A stretch of DNA of 32,266 nucleotides from an uncultured Oscillospiraceae bacterium (GCA_947626785.1 CANQTO010000035.1:1-32266); one strand, 5' to 3'. Positions 7,325-16,042 are shown, counted from the stretch's first letter. The notes: generated from the sequence alone by a model not told the origin. A program made the numbers and translations.

Positions 7325-8533
7325 ATCGACATTCAGCTGAGCGATATCGAGCGGGCGGCCGAACGGCTCAAGCCCATTTTGCACCACACGGAGCTGGACC
7401 TGTCCTCCACCTTCTCCGGCATGACCGGCGGGCAGATCTACCTCAAGTGCGAGAACCGGCAGAAGACCGGCTCCTTCAAGATCCGCGGAGCCAGCAACAA
7501 GCTGGCTATCCTCACCGAGGGCGGGGAGAAACGGCCGGTGGTGGCCTCCTCGGCGGGCAACCACGCCCAGGGCGTGGCTTATGCTGCCAAGATGTTCGGC
7601 GTCCCGGCCACCATCGTCATGCCCAAGGCGGCCTCCATCGCCAAGGTCCAGGCCACCCAGGGCTACGGGGCCAGGGTGGTGCTGGAGGGCTCCTGCTATG
7701 ACGACGCCTACGCCGCCGCCATGCGCATCTGCCAGGAGGAGGGTGCCGTCTTCCTCCACCCCTACAACGACCCGGAGGTCATCGCCGGCCAGGCCACCCT
7801 AGGTCTGGAGATTCTGTCCGACCTGCCCTATGTGGACGTGATCGTGGTCCCCGCCGGGGGCGGCGGGCTGCTGGCGGGGGTGGCCTCCGCCGTGAAGCTC
7901 ATCAACCCCCGGGTGCAGGTCTGGGGCGTCCAGGCCGAAGGGTCGGATGCCATCGCCCGGAGCTTTCGGCAAAAGGCCCTGGTCCAGACGGACCAGGTCT
8001 CCACCATTGCCGACGGCATCGCCGTCAAGGCCCCCGGCGACCTGACCGTGGAGCTCATCAACCGGCACGCCGACGGGGTGGTCACCGTCTCCGACACGGA
8101 GATCGCCGACGCTATGCTGCTATTGATGGAGCGCTGCAAGCAGATCGTGGAGCCCTCCGGGGCGGCCAGCGTGGCCGCCGTCCTCAACGGGAAACTGGAC
8201 GTGAAGGGCAAGCGGGTGGTCTGCCTGCTCTCCGGCGGCAACATCGACGTGAGCTTCGTCCAGTCCATCATCGAGCGGGGTTTGGTGGCCCGGCACCGGC
8301 GGGTGAAGTTCATCGTCACCATTCTGGACCGGCCCGGCAGCCTGGTGGCGCTGCTGAACGTGATCGCGGAGGCGGGGGGCAATATCCTCACCGTCCTGCA
8401 TGACAAGCTGAGCCCCCAGCTCCACCCCAACGAGACGGCAGTGCATATCGCCTGCGAGGTGGGCGGCGCGGAGCACGGTCAGGCCCTGCTGGACAGCATC
8501 CGTGCCCACGGCTACGCCTTGGAGGAAGAATAA
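7325..8533 (+). CDS. ilvA: threonine ammonia-lyase (threonine dehydratase), start codon uncertain
   Basis: Deaminates threonine to 2-oxobutyrate, the first step to isoleucine (or threonine breakdown). The PLP lysine is in KTGSFKIRGAS, the phosphate loop is SSAGNHAQGVAY, and a glycine-rich VVPAGGGGLLAGV follows. A single C-terminal ACT domain starts near RRVKFIVTILDRPGSL. This is the roughly 400-residue form with one ACT domain, not the long E. coli IlvA. The first standard start in frame is TTG 7379, but that drops a typical N-terminal helix (QLSDIERAAERLKPIL) encoded from about 7325. No ATG, GTG or TTG exists in frame between 7289 and 7379, so initiation may be at ATC 7325 or ATT 7331, or the T5 run at 7320-7324 may hide an indel. 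From 7325 the protein is 402 residues, the normal length. Confidence 0.92.
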   Translation: MDIQLSDIERAAERLKPILHHTELDLSSTFSGMTGGQIYLKCENRQKTGSFKIRGASNKLAILTEGGEKRPVVASSAGNHAQGVAYAAKMFGVPATIVMPKAASIAKVQATQGYGARVVLEGSCYDDAYAAAMRICQEEGAVFLHPYNDPEVIAGQATLGLEILSDLPYVDVIVVPAGGGGLLAGVASAVKLINPRVQVWGVQAEGSDAIARSFRQKALVQTDQVSTIADGIAVKAPGDLTVELINRHADGVVTVSDTEIADAMLLLMERCKQIVEPSGAASVAAVLNGKLDVKGKRVVCLLSGGNIDVSFVQSIIERGLVARHRRVKFIVTILDRPGSLVALLNVIAEAGGNILTVLHDKLSPQLHPNETAVHIACEVGGAEHGQALLDSIRAHGYALEEE

Positions 8534-8542
8534 ACACTGGAT

Positions 8543-8574
8543 AAAGTAAGTGCCGTATTTCCGGCACTTACTTT
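8543..8574 (+). terminator. intrinsic terminator after ilvA
   Basis: A perfect 13-bp stem pairs AAAGTAAGTGCCG (8543-8555) with CGGCACTTACTTT (8562-8574) around a 6-base loop, 10 bases after the ilvA stop. The downstream bases are T-rich. Confidence 0.8.
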
Positions 8575-8655
8575 ACTTATATGGTCCTTTCCTTCCATAT
8601 TCTCCCATTTTTAGCCTATAATTTTATGAAATTGGATAAAATCCATACTTTTCTC

Positions 8656-8685
8656 TTTACACTGGCGTCTTCTATACGGTATACT
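8656..8685 (+). promoter_or_regulatory. predicted promoter for the Na/Pi cotransporter gene
   Basis: TTTACA (8656-8661), an 18-base spacer and TATACT (8680-8685) lie about 50 bases before the chosen start codon. The rest of 8575-8655 is AT-rich, with another TATAAT at about 8615. Confidence 0.45.
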
Positions 8686-8737
8686 GTTTCCTGCTTGTTT
8701 TTGTATGCTCCGTCTGTCTTGTTGGAGGGACTCCTGT

Positions 8738-10486
8738 TTGGATATCTTTGATCTTTTGAATTTTCTCTGCGGCCTCGCCTTTTTCCTCTTCGGCATGTTC
8801 TACATGGGTGACGGCCTGGAGAGCTGCGCCGGCGGGCGTCTCCAGTCCATTCTGGAGAAGCTGACCGCCAGCCCCGTGAAGGGCTTTCTCATGGGCTTTG
8901 TGGTCACGGGGATCATCCAGTCCTCTTCGGCGACCACCGTCATGGTGGTGGGCTTCGTCAACTCCGGCGTCATGACGCTCCACCAGGCGGTGGGCCTGAT
9001 CATGGGCGCCAACGTGGGCACCACCGTCACCGCCTGGCTCATCTCCCTGACCAGCATCGACGGGGCCGCCTTTCTCTTCCAGCTCTTGAAGCCCGCCAGC
9101 TGGATCCCGATCCTGGCCCTGCTGGGCGTGTACTTCATGCGCTTCGAGTCCTCCGGCCGCCGGAAGAACGTGGCGGCTATCCTGCTGGGCTTTGCCGTTT
9201 TGATGGTGGGCATGAACACCATGTCCTCCGCCGTGGAGGGCTTGAAGGACGTGCCCCAGTTCTCCCGGGTCTTCACCCTCTTCTCCAACCCGGTGATGGG
9301 CATTTTGGTGGGCACCGCCGTGACGGCGGTGATGCAGTCCTCCTCCGCCTCGGTGGGCGTCCTGCAGGCCCTGTCCGTCACCGGCAGCATCACCTTTGAG
9401 AGTGCCATCCCTCTGATCATCGGCATGAACATCGGCGCGGTGGTGCCCACGCTGATCTCCTCCATGAACGCCAGCGCGGATGCCCGCCGGGCCTCCGCTA
9501 TCCATCTGTATATCAACCTCATCGGCGCGGTGCTCTTCATGGCGCCCTATACCGTCCTCCAGCATACCCTGGACCTGCCCTTTTTGGGGGCGGCAGTGAG
9601 CCCGGTGTCCATCGCCGTGGTCCACTCGGGCTACAAGCTGGGCTGCGCCCTCATCCTCCTGCCCTTTACCGGGGCTCTGGAGCGGCTGGCCAAGGCCACC
9701 GTCAAGGAGAAGCGGGGCGTCCGGGCGGAGCAGCCCCTGCTGGACGAGCGCCTGATGAACACCCCCGCCGTGGCTCTGGCCCAGGCCAAGCGCCTGACGG
9801 ACCTGACCGCCCTCATGTCCCAGCGGGCCTTCGAGAAGTCCATCGGGCTTCTGGACCGGTGGGACGCCAAGGAGGCGGAGCAGGTGCGGAAGCTGGAGGA
9901 CACCATCGACAAACACGAGGACGTGCTGGGCACCTATCTGGTGAAGCTCTCCGCCCTGGGCCTCACGGTCCGGGAGAGCCAGGATCTGTCCACCATGCTC
10001 CACACCATCAGCGACTTTGAGCGCATCAGCGACCACGCGGTGGACATTCTGATCTCGGTGCAGACGGCCCGGGAGAAGGGCAACGTCTTCTCCGAAGGGG
10101 CCCGGCAGGAGCTGCGGCTCATGTCCGCGGCGGTGACCGAGGCGCTGAGCCTGTCCATCGCCGCCTTTTCCACCAACAATCCGGACGCTGCCCGCCAGGT
10201 AGAGCCTCTGGTAGAGGTGGTGGACGGCATGGGCGGCGCCCTCCGCGGCCACCATATCGACCGGCTCCGGGCGGGGCGGTGCAGCGTAGAGACCGGCTTC
10301 ATCTTCACGGACCTGGTCAACGACCTGAGCCGGGTGGCGGACCACTGCTCCAACATCGCCGCCTGCATCGTGGAGATGCAGCACAGCAGCTACGACACCC
10401 ACAACTATGTCCACACCATGCACCACTCCACCGACGGGGAGTACGCCGCCAACTACGAGCGCTTCTCCCAGAAATACGCCTTGTAA
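8738..10486 (+). CDS. Na+/phosphate cotransporter family protein with C-terminal PhoU-like domain
   Basis: A membrane carrier expected to import phosphate with sodium. The protein has 582 residues. The N-terminal half holds the duplicated Na_Pi_cotrans signature, QSSSATT at about 61-67 and QSSSAS at about 200-205, each preceded by hydrophobic helices (starting FLCGLAFFLFGMFYMG). After about residue 345 a soluble helical region with PhoU-like heptads (ISDFERISDHAVDI and DLSRVADHCSNIAA) follows, as is common in bacterial NptA-type proteins. I chose TTG 8738 because GGAGGG sits 8 bases upstream and MDIFDLLNFL is a natural start; an ATG at 8705 has no ribosome site. It has its own promoter and terminator, so it is probably monocistronic. 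Confidence 0.9.
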   Translation: MDIFDLLNFLCGLAFFLFGMFYMGDGLESCAGGRLQSILEKLTASPVKGFLMGFVVTGIIQSSSATTVMVVGFVNSGVMTLHQAVGLIMGANVGTTVTAWLISLTSIDGAAFLFQLLKPASWIPILALLGVYFMRFESSGRRKNVAAILLGFAVLMVGMNTMSSAVEGLKDVPQFSRVFTLFSNPVMGILVGTAVTAVMQSSSASVGVLQALSVTGSITFESAIPLIIGMNIGAVVPTLISSMNASADARRASAIHLYINLIGAVLFMAPYTVLQHTLDLPFLGAAVSPVSIAVVHSGYKLGCALILLPFTGALERLAKATVKEKRGVRAEQPLLDERLMNTPAVALAQAKRLTDLTALMSQRAFEKSIGLLDRWDAKEAEQVRKLEDTIDKHEDVLGTYLVKLSALGLTVRESQDLSTMLHTISDFERISDHAVDILISVQTAREKGNVFSEGARQELRLMSAAVTEALSLSIAAFSTNNPDAARQVEPLVEVVDGMGGALRGHHIDRLRAGRCSVETGFIFTDLVNDLSRVADHCSNIAACIVEMQHSSYDTHNYVHTMHHSTDGEYAANYERFSQKYAL

Positions 10487-10503
10487 AGAAGAATATCCGC
10501 AAA

Positions 10504-10546
10504 AGTCATCAGCGGCCGGGTCAAAATGACCCGGCCGCTGATGGCT
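10504..10546. terminator. bidirectional terminator between convergent genes
   Basis: A 20-bp stem (10504-10523 with 10527-10546, one G-T pair) around an AAA loop contains CAGCGGCCGGGTCA and its complement. It sits 17 bases after the cotransporter stop and 17 bases after the helicase stop on the other strand, so it can serve both. The T run TTTT follows it on the minus strand. Confidence 0.85.
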
Positions 10547-10563
10547 TCTATTGTCCCGCTCTT

Positions 10564-12708
10564 TTAAATCTGTGTCAGTTTGGCCCGGAAAGAAATTGCC
10601 CTGGGCGTGGGCAGGGAGTCGAACTGCACCAGATACGCGCCCTTCCCCGCATCGGCCTCCAGCACAAGGCCCTCCCCCAGATACTCGTGCCGGACCCGTG
10701 CGCCCACCGGGAGCAGTTCGCTCTCCAGGTTTTCCGGTAGGGCCTTCTCGGCGGCGGACAGGTACTCCCGGGCCTCGGCGATCAGCCGGTCGTTGGGCTC
10801 CTCGGTATAGGTCAGCAGCCCGCCGTCGATATCCAGCACGAAACGGGAGGGATAGCGGGGGGAGCCGTCAAAATTGCGCCCCTCCGCCCCAGACAGGAAC
10901 AGGCGCTTTTCCGCCCGGGTCATGGCCACAAAGGCCAGCCGCCGCTCCTCCTCCATACCGGCCAGGTCCCGGGTCTTCCGGGAGGGGAAAATGCCGTCGT
11001 TCATGCCGCAGAGGAACACCACGGGGAACTCCAGCCCTTTGGCGGCGTGGACGGTCATCAGCTTCACCTTGTCGGAGGCATCCTCCATATCGGCGTTGGT
11101 GAGCAGGGCCACATGGGCCAGGAAGTGGGCCGCCGTGGCCTCCTCGCCGCAGCCCGTCTCATAGTCCCGGACGGCCTGCTTCAGCTCCGCCAGGTTGTCC
11201 AGCCGCTCCTGGCTGCCCTCTGTGCGCAACATGGTCTCGTAGCCGCTCTCGTAGAGGAGGGCGGAGAGCAGGTCCGACACGGGGCGGGTCTCCCATTCGG
11301 CGGAGAAGTCCTCGATCAGGCGCACAAAGGAGGCCGCCTTCGTGCCCCTGAAGATCTCGTTGTCCAGGTTCCGCTTCAGGGCGTTATAGAGCGTACAGTC
11401 CTTTTCCCGGGAAAACTCCTCTAAAAAGGCCATCCGCCGGCTGCCCATGTTCCGCTTTGGGACATTGACGATGCGCCGGAAGGACAGGTCGTCCTGGGCG
11501 ACGGCCATGCGCAGATAGCTCAGCGCGTCTTTGACCTCCGCCCGGCCGAAAAAGGGGACGCCGCTGTAGATGTGATAGGGCAGCTTCGCCTGGAGAAGGG
11601 CCTCCTCCACGGAACGGCTCACATAGTGGGCCCGGTAGAGGACAGTCATATCCCGGTAGGCGGTCCCCTGCTCGTGCAGGCGCAGGATCTGGGCCGCGAT
11701 CCACTCCCCTTCCGCCTGGGCATTTTTGGCGAAGTGGAAGAGGACCGGATCCCCGTCCGGCAGCACCGGCACCAGGTTTTTTTCAACCCTATGCTTGTTT
11801 TTGCCGATCAGCGAGTTGGCAGCGGCCAGGATCTGGGGCGTGGAGCGGTAGTTTTTCAGCATCATGAGGGTCCGGACCTGGGGGAACTGTTTCTCCAGCT
11901 CCAGCAGGAATTTCACGTTCGCGCCCCGCCAGGTGTAGATGGTCTGGTCCGGGTCCCCCACGATGAAGAGGTTCTGATGGTAGGCGCACAGGGCCTCCAT
12001 CAGCTCGAATTGCAAAGCGTCGATGTCCTGAAACTCGTCGATCATGATGTATTCCAGACGCTTCTGCCATTTCAGGCGGATGTCCTCGTTTTGCGAGAAG
12101 ATGTAGAGGGTGAATTTGATCAGGTCGTTGTAGTCCAGGCCGAAGCATTTCTTCTCCTGGTACAGATAGCCGTAAAAGATGATCTCGTCCGTGGCTTTGG
12201 CGCTCAGGTACTTCTCGTGGAGGGCCTCCAGGGATAGGCCGATCAGGTCCAGGTAGTATTCCGGTTTCTTGAAGAGCTTCTGGATCTCGATCATGTCCCG
12301 GGCGTCGGCAAAGGTCTTGTCCCGCAGGGTCAGGCCCCGCTCCTCGTAGAGGATGCGGAGCATAGAGTCGATGTCGCTGTTGTCCAGGACCAGAAAGCTC
12401 TTGGGGTACTGGACCGCGTGGCTGTCCTCCTGGAGGACGGACACGCAGAAGCCGTGGAAGGTATTGATGCGGCCGGTGTCCCGGTCGCCGGTCAGGTTGT
12501 GGATGCGCTGGCGCATTTCGTTGGCCGCTTTGTTGGTGAAGGTGACGCAGAGGATGTTCTCGGGGAGGATGCCCAGCTCGTTTACCAGAAAGGCATAGCG
12601 GTGGGTCAGCGCCCGGGTCTTGCCGGAGCCGGCCCCGGCGATGACGCGCACCACGCCCTCGGTGGAGCTCACCGCGGCCAGCTGCTCCTCATTCAGTTTC
12701 AGTCCCAT
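10564..12708 (-). CDS. superfamily 1 DNA helicase, PcrA/UvrD/Rep type
   Basis: An ATP-driven 3'-5' DNA helicase for repair or replication-fork maintenance. The 714 residues carry the Q-motif region LNEEQLAAV, Walker A AGAGSGKT (24-31), Walker B IMIDEFQDID, VGDPDQTIYTWRGA (motif III), VKLMTVHAAKGLEF (motif V) and FVAMTRAEKRLFLS (motif VI). The C-terminus (VGARVRHEYLGEGLVLEA to the end) resembles the Tudor-like tail of PcrA. All key motifs are intact. The ATG at 12708 follows a purine-rich GGGGGCAGGGG, and a promoter lies at 12733-12761. A second UvrD-family gene elsewhere in the genome could be the true pcrA, so I give no symbol. Confidence 0.93.
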   Translation of the reverse strand: MGLKLNEEQLAAVSSTEGVVRVIAGAGSGKTRALTHRYAFLVNELGILPENILCVTFTNKAANEMRQRIHNLTGDRDTGRINTFHGFCVSVLQEDSHAVQYPKSFLVLDNSDIDSMLRILYEERGLTLRDKTFADARDMIEIQKLFKKPEYYLDLIGLSLEALHEKYLSAKATDEIIFYGYLYQEKKCFGLDYNDLIKFTLYIFSQNEDIRLKWQKRLEYIMIDEFQDIDALQFELMEALCAYHQNLFIVGDPDQTIYTWRGANVKFLLELEKQFPQVRTLMMLKNYRSTPQILAAANSLIGKNKHRVEKNLVPVLPDGDPVLFHFAKNAQAEGEWIAAQILRLHEQGTAYRDMTVLYRAHYVSRSVEEALLQAKLPYHIYSGVPFFGRAEVKDALSYLRMAVAQDDLSFRRIVNVPKRNMGSRRMAFLEEFSREKDCTLYNALKRNLDNEIFRGTKAASFVRLIEDFSAEWETRPVSDLLSALLYESGYETMLRTEGSQERLDNLAELKQAVRDYETGCGEEATAAHFLAHVALLTNADMEDASDKVKLMTVHAAKGLEFPVVFLCGMNDGIFPSRKTRDLAGMEEERRLAFVAMTRAEKRLFLSGAEGRNFDGSPRYPSRFVLDIDGGLLTYTEEPNDRLIAEAREYLSAAEKALPENLESELLPVGARVRHEYLGEGLVLEADAGKGAYLVQFDSLPTPRAISFRAKLTQI

Positions 12709-12732
12709 TCGCCCCTGCCCCCTTTCTCCTAC

Positions 12733-12761
12733 AGTATACCAAGCGCGGGGATAAATCGCAA
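12733..12761 (-). promoter_or_regulatory. predicted promoter for the helicase gene
   Basis: On the minus strand TTGCGA (12756-12761), a 17-base spacer and TATACT (12733-12738) stand just upstream of the helicase ribosome site. The helicase is therefore likely transcribed separately from the cobalamin operon that ends at 12775. Confidence 0.55.
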
Positions 12762-12774
12762 GCGGTCCGGGCTT

Positions 12775-13293
12775 TTAATAGTTCCGGCTGATGAACTCGA
12801 TCTCCTCCACGCCGGCGGAGGCGTTCAGGGAGAGGGCCAGGTAAAAGAAGTAGCCGGAGAGGAGGTTGGCCAGGTCCAGGAGCCGGGGCTCCGCCTCATG
12901 CCCCTGGTGAACGTGCCGGTAGAGGAGCCGGACCAGCTCCTTGGCCCGGACCCGCAGGATGTGGGCAAGGCAGGCGCTCTCGCAGCCCTAGGTGAGCACA
13001 AAGCGGCGGCAGCGGCCGCCGCAGCTTAAGCGCAGGCGCTCCGAGGCGGCCAACAGCCGCTCGGCCTCCGCCTGGGTCACCTGGAGGGGCGTCCGCAGGG
13101 CGGGGTTCATGTGGTAAATGAGCTCGCAGACCCACAAAAGCTCGTCCCGCAGGGCCGGGTCCTCTGTTTTGGCCCGGAGCAGACCCGTGAGGCTGGCGAG
13201 GCCGTCGGTCATCAGCTCAAAGTCACAGCGCAGGTCCTCCGGCCCGTCGCTCAAAAAGGGGTAGGCCTCATAGGGGCTTCTGTACAATTCCAT
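12775..13293 (-). pseudogene. cobalamin adenosyltransferase-like gene with an in-frame TAG codon
   Basis: The frame starts at ATG 13293, one base after the btuD stop, with GGGAGAATGAG as ribosome site. It runs 101 codons to TAG (12990-12988), then continues open for 70 more codons to TAA at 12777-12775. The reading stays protein-like across the TAG: RRFVLT before and GCESACLAHILRVRAKELVRLL after resemble the FVLPGG...LH.AR region of PduO-type ATP:corrinoid adenosyltransferases. LLDLANLLSGYFFYLAL matches their LNRLSDYLFVLAR helix. The joined length of about 172 residues fits that family. Function (making adenosylcobalamin from imported corrinoid) fits the operon. Family identity is moderately sure because the sequence is divergent. 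The TAG is most simply a nonsense mutation; readthrough or a base error are alternatives. Confidence 0.7.
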
Positions 13294-13294
13294 C

Positions 13295-14062
13295 TCATTC
13301 TCCCATACTCTCCCACCTTTTGCGGGAGTTACGCATATAGGCGGGCACGTCCATCTCAAAGACCCGGCTGAGCAGGGCCGGGTCCAGCCGGTCCGTGCTG
13401 CCCAGATACACGGCCCGGCCCCGGTCCATCAGCAGCACCGTGTCGGCGAAGGACAGGGCCAGGTCCAGATCGTGAAAGACGCCCACGGCCGCCCGGCCGG
13501 GCCGGGAGCTCCAGTCCTTCAGCTGCTCCACCAGCTCCACCTGGACCTTCAGGTCCAGATGGTTCGTGGGCTCGTCCAGCAGGATGATCTCCGGGGTCTG
13601 GGCAAAGGTCCGGGCCAGGAGCACCCGCTGGAGCTGGCCCCCGGAGAGCTCCGTGATGGGCCGGTCCCGCTCCGCCCAGAGCCCCAGGCTTTTCAGGCAG
13701 TCCTCCGCGATCCGCCGGTCTTCGGCGGAGGGAGAGGCGAAAACGCCCCGGCCCAGGTGGGGATAGCGGCCCATGAGCACCGTCTCCCACACGGTAAAGG
13801 CGAAGCCGGTCCCGCTCATCTGGGTGAGCATGGCCATTTTCCGGCCCCGCTCCCGGGCGGACAGGCTCCGCAGGTCCCTCCCGTCCAGCTCCAGAAGGCC
13901 CGTGGAGGGCAAAAGGCCCGTGACGGCCCGCAGCAGGGTCGTCTTCCCGCAGCCGTTGGGGCCCAGCAGCACCAGACGCTGCCCCTGGGAGAGCGTAAAG
14001 GAGATGTCCCGAACCACCGGCTCCCCGCCGTAGCCGCAGGAGAGCTTTTCCACTTTCAGCAT
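13295..14062 (-). CDS. btuD: corrinoid ABC transporter, ATP-binding protein
   Basis: The cytoplasmic ATPase of a BtuCDF-type importer, 255 residues. Walker A is GPNGCGKTT (34-42), the signature is LSGGQLQRVLLARTFA, and Walker B with the D-loop is IILLDEPTNHLD. A switch histidine lies in GVFHDLDLALSF. I chose ATG 14062 because it overlaps the permease stop by one base and begins MLKVEKLSCGYGG; the longer open frame to 14521 is a shadow of the permease gene. Sequence alone cannot separate iron-siderophore from cobalamin ATPases in this family. The riboswitch upstream of the operon decides for corrinoid. Confidence 0.9.
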   Translation of the reverse strand: MLKVEKLSCGYGGEPVVRDISFTLSQGQRLVLLGPNGCGKTTLLRAVTGLLPSTGLLELDGRDLRSLSARERGRKMAMLTQMSGTGFAFTVWETVLMGRYPHLGRGVFASPSAEDRRIAEDCLKSLGLWAERDRPITELSGGQLQRVLLARTFAQTPEIILLDEPTNHLDLKVQVELVEQLKDWSSRPGRAAVGVFHDLDLALSFADTVLLMDRGRAVYLGSTDRLDPALLSRVFEMDVPAYMRNSRKRWESMGE

Positions 14063-15057
14063 CACGGAGCCCTCCTTCCCTTCAGAAAGATCACAATGAA
14101 AAAGGGCGCGCCCAGCAGGGCCGTGACGGCCCCCACTGGGATCTCCCGAGGGGAGGCCAGGGTCCGGGAGGCCAGATCGCAGAGGACCATGAAGCTCCCG
14201 CCCAGCAGGGCCGCGGCGGGCAGCAGCCGCCGGTGGGCCGCGCCGAAGAGCCGCCGGGCCACGTGGGGCGCCACCAGATCCACAAAGCCGATGATGCCGG
14301 AGAAGGCCACCGCCGTACCGGTCAGCACCGCCACCAGGGCGATGAGAAAGCGCCGGGTGCGCCTGGGGTCCAGGCCCATGGCCTGGGCCTGCTCGTCCCC
14401 GAAGCTGAGCAGGTCCAGCTCCCGGGCCCGGCTCAGGAAGACGCCCAGGCACAAGAGCAGCACCGGGCAGAGCACGCCCACCCCCTGCCAGCCCTTGGCC
14501 GCGAAGCTGCCCATCTGCCACAGGCCGATGCGCTGGGCGTAGTCCGGGTTCATGGCGGCCATCAGGTCCAAAATGGCGGAGAAAAAGAGGGAGAGCACCA
14601 TCCCCGTCAGCACCACCGTGACGCTGGAGAGCCGGGAGTCGAAGGCCCGGGCCAGGGCCAGGGCCAGCAGCACGGTCCCCAGACCGCCCGCGAAGCCTGC
14701 CGCCGGCAGGGCGAAAGCGCCCAGCGCTCCGCCCACGCCCAGCACCATGACGGCGCTGGCCCCCAGCCCCGCCCCGGCGGAGACGCCCAGGCCGAAGGGC
14801 GAAGCCAGCGGGTTTTCCAGGGCCGACTGCATCACCGCGCCCCCCGCCGAAAGGGCGGCGCCGGCGAGAAAGGCCAGCGCCACCCGGGGCAGCCGCAGGC
14901 CCAGGACGAGGGCACGGGTGCCCTCGTCCCCGCCCCCGGTCAGAGCGGAAAGGATCTTGGCCGGGGAGATGAAGACGCTCCCCAGCCCTATGCCCAGCAG
15001 CAGCGAGGCAGCGGCAAACAGCCCCAGGGCCAGGCCTTTTCCCCCGGCCTTACGCAC
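14062..15057 (-). CDS. btuC: corrinoid ABC transporter, permease
   Basis: The membrane channel of the importer, 331 residues of the FecCD/BtuC family with about ten hydrophobic segments. The conserved ALENPLASPFGLGVSAGAGLG and the cytoplasmic coupling region containing GIIGFVDLVAPHVARRLFG, which contacts the ATPase, are visible. The start is a GTG at 15057 (MRKAGGKGLALGLF), overlapping the end of btuF by 8 bases, and the stop overlaps the btuD start, so the three genes are translationally coupled. Nothing is missing or disrupted. Confidence 0.92.
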   Translation of the reverse strand: MRKAGGKGLALGLFAAASLLLGIGLGSVFISPAKILSALTGGGDEGTRALVLGLRLPRVALAFLAGAALSAGGAVMQSALENPLASPFGLGVSAGAGLGASAVMVLGVGGALGAFALPAAGFAGGLGTVLLALALARAFDSRLSSVTVVLTGMVLSLFFSAILDLMAAMNPDYAQRIGLWQMGSFAAKGWQGVGVLCPVLLLCLGVFLSRARELDLLSFGDEQAQAMGLDPRRTRRFLIALVAVLTGTAVAFSGIIGFVDLVAPHVARRLFGAAHRRLLPAAALLGGSFMVLCDLASRTLASPREIPVGAVTALLGAPFFIVIFLKGRRAP

Positions 15058-15979
15058 CGTAGAGCTCCGGGTAGATGGCCTGGGCCATCTGCCGCATGGC
15101 CTTGACCACGTTGTGGTCCGGCAGCGAGGAGGCCATATTGTCGATAGAATAGACCGCGCCGTTCTTCACCGCGGTGACGGCCTCCCAGCCGGGCCGGGCC
15201 AGGATCTCGCCCACAGGGTCGTCGATGTAGTTGACGTTGGTGAGGATCACGTCCGGGTCGGCGGCCACCACGGTCTCCTCCGTGACGCTCAGCCAGCCCT
15301 CCTCAGCGCCCAGGATGTTCTCCGCGCCGATGAGGTCCAGCATCTCGTCCAGGAACACCCCGGAGCCGAAGCTGTACAAATAGGGGGCGGCGGAGATCTC
15401 AAAATAGACGGACTTCTTCTCGGTGACCGTGGCCCCGATGGCGGCCAGCCGGTCCACCTCCGCCTGCATGGAATCGACCAGCTCCCGGCCCTTCTCCTCC
15501 TCGCCGAAGAGGGAGGCCACGAAGGCGATGTCGCTCTCGATGCCGGCGAGGCTGTCGCTGGTGGGCACACAGGCCACGCAGACGCCCAGATCGATGAGGC
15601 CCCGGTAGGGGTCCTCCTGGTCATAGAGGGACATGTTCGTCACCAGCAGCAGATCGGGCTTGAGGGCCGTCAGCTGCTCCATGTCCGGGTCAGACAGGTC
15701 CAGGACCAGGGCCTCCGCGGGCAGGCCCTCCAGGCCCAGGCTGGAGCTGTCGTAGGCCACGATCTGCTCCCCGTGGCCCAGGGCGGCCACCGTCTCCGCC
15801 AGAGACGGGGCCAGCACGGCCACCGTGCCGATCTCCTCCGGGACGCTGATCTCAGCGCCGCTGGGGTCGGTGAGCGTGCGGGGGGCGGAGTCTGACGCGC
15901 TCGTGCCCCCGCAGGCGGCAAGGCCCAGGACCAGAACTACAGCCAGGACCAGGCTTAATGCTTTTTGGGTTTTTTTCAT
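15050..15979 (-). CDS. btuF: corrinoid-binding lipoprotein of the ABC importer
   Basis: The extracytoplasmic binding protein, 309 residues. It has a lipoprotein signal peptide MKKTQKALSLVLAVVLVLGL followed by AAC-GG (lipidated Cys23). The mature part begins RTLTDPSGAEISVPEEIGTVAVLAPSLAETVAALG, the usual start of the BtuF/FhuD-type fold. The ATG at 15979 follows AAAGGAAG. A longer open frame to 16195 overlaps the riboswitch and is not coding. It is first in the operon, directly behind the cobalamin riboswitch and its terminator. Confidence 0.92.
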   Translation of the reverse strand: MKKTQKALSLVLAVVLVLGLAACGGTSASDSAPRTLTDPSGAEISVPEEIGTVAVLAPSLAETVAALGHGEQIVAYDSSSLGLEGLPAEALVLDLSDPDMEQLTALKPDLLLVTNMSLYDQEDPYRGLIDLGVCVACVPTSDSLAGIESDIAFVASLFGEEEKGRELVDSMQAEVDRLAAIGATVTEKKSVYFEISAAPYLYSFGSGVFLDEMLDLIGAENILGAEEGWLSVTEETVVAADPDVILTNVNYIDDPVGEILARPGWEAVTAVKNGAVYSIDNMASSLPDHNVVKAMRQMAQAIYPELYGA

Positions 15980-16001
15980 AGGCTTTCTTCCTTTCTGCCC
16001 G

Positions 16002-16042
16002 GCAAAAAAACACCCCTCTCCAACACAAAGGGGTGTTTTTGC
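16002..16042 (-). terminator. riboswitch expression-platform terminator before btuF
   Basis: On the minus strand GCAAAAACACCCC (16042-16030) pairs with GGGGTGTTTTTTTGC (16016-16002) around a 13-base loop and ends in a run of seven Ts. It lies between the cobalamin aptamer and the btuF start, 23 bases before the start codon, as expected for transcriptional OFF control by bound cobalamin. Confidence 0.85.

Noticed and set aside
12988-12990. Pyrrolysine insertion at the amber codon
   Set aside because: No pyl genes are in view, the protein is not a methylamine methyltransferase, and TAG also ends the ACT-domain protein gene at 4852-4854. A nonsense mutation is simpler, though not excluded as stated in the findings.
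13295-14521. Extended btuD frame up to 14521
   Set aside because: The first 150 codons are an off-frame reading of btuC. The conserved ATPase N-terminus starts at 14062 and overlaps the btuC stop.
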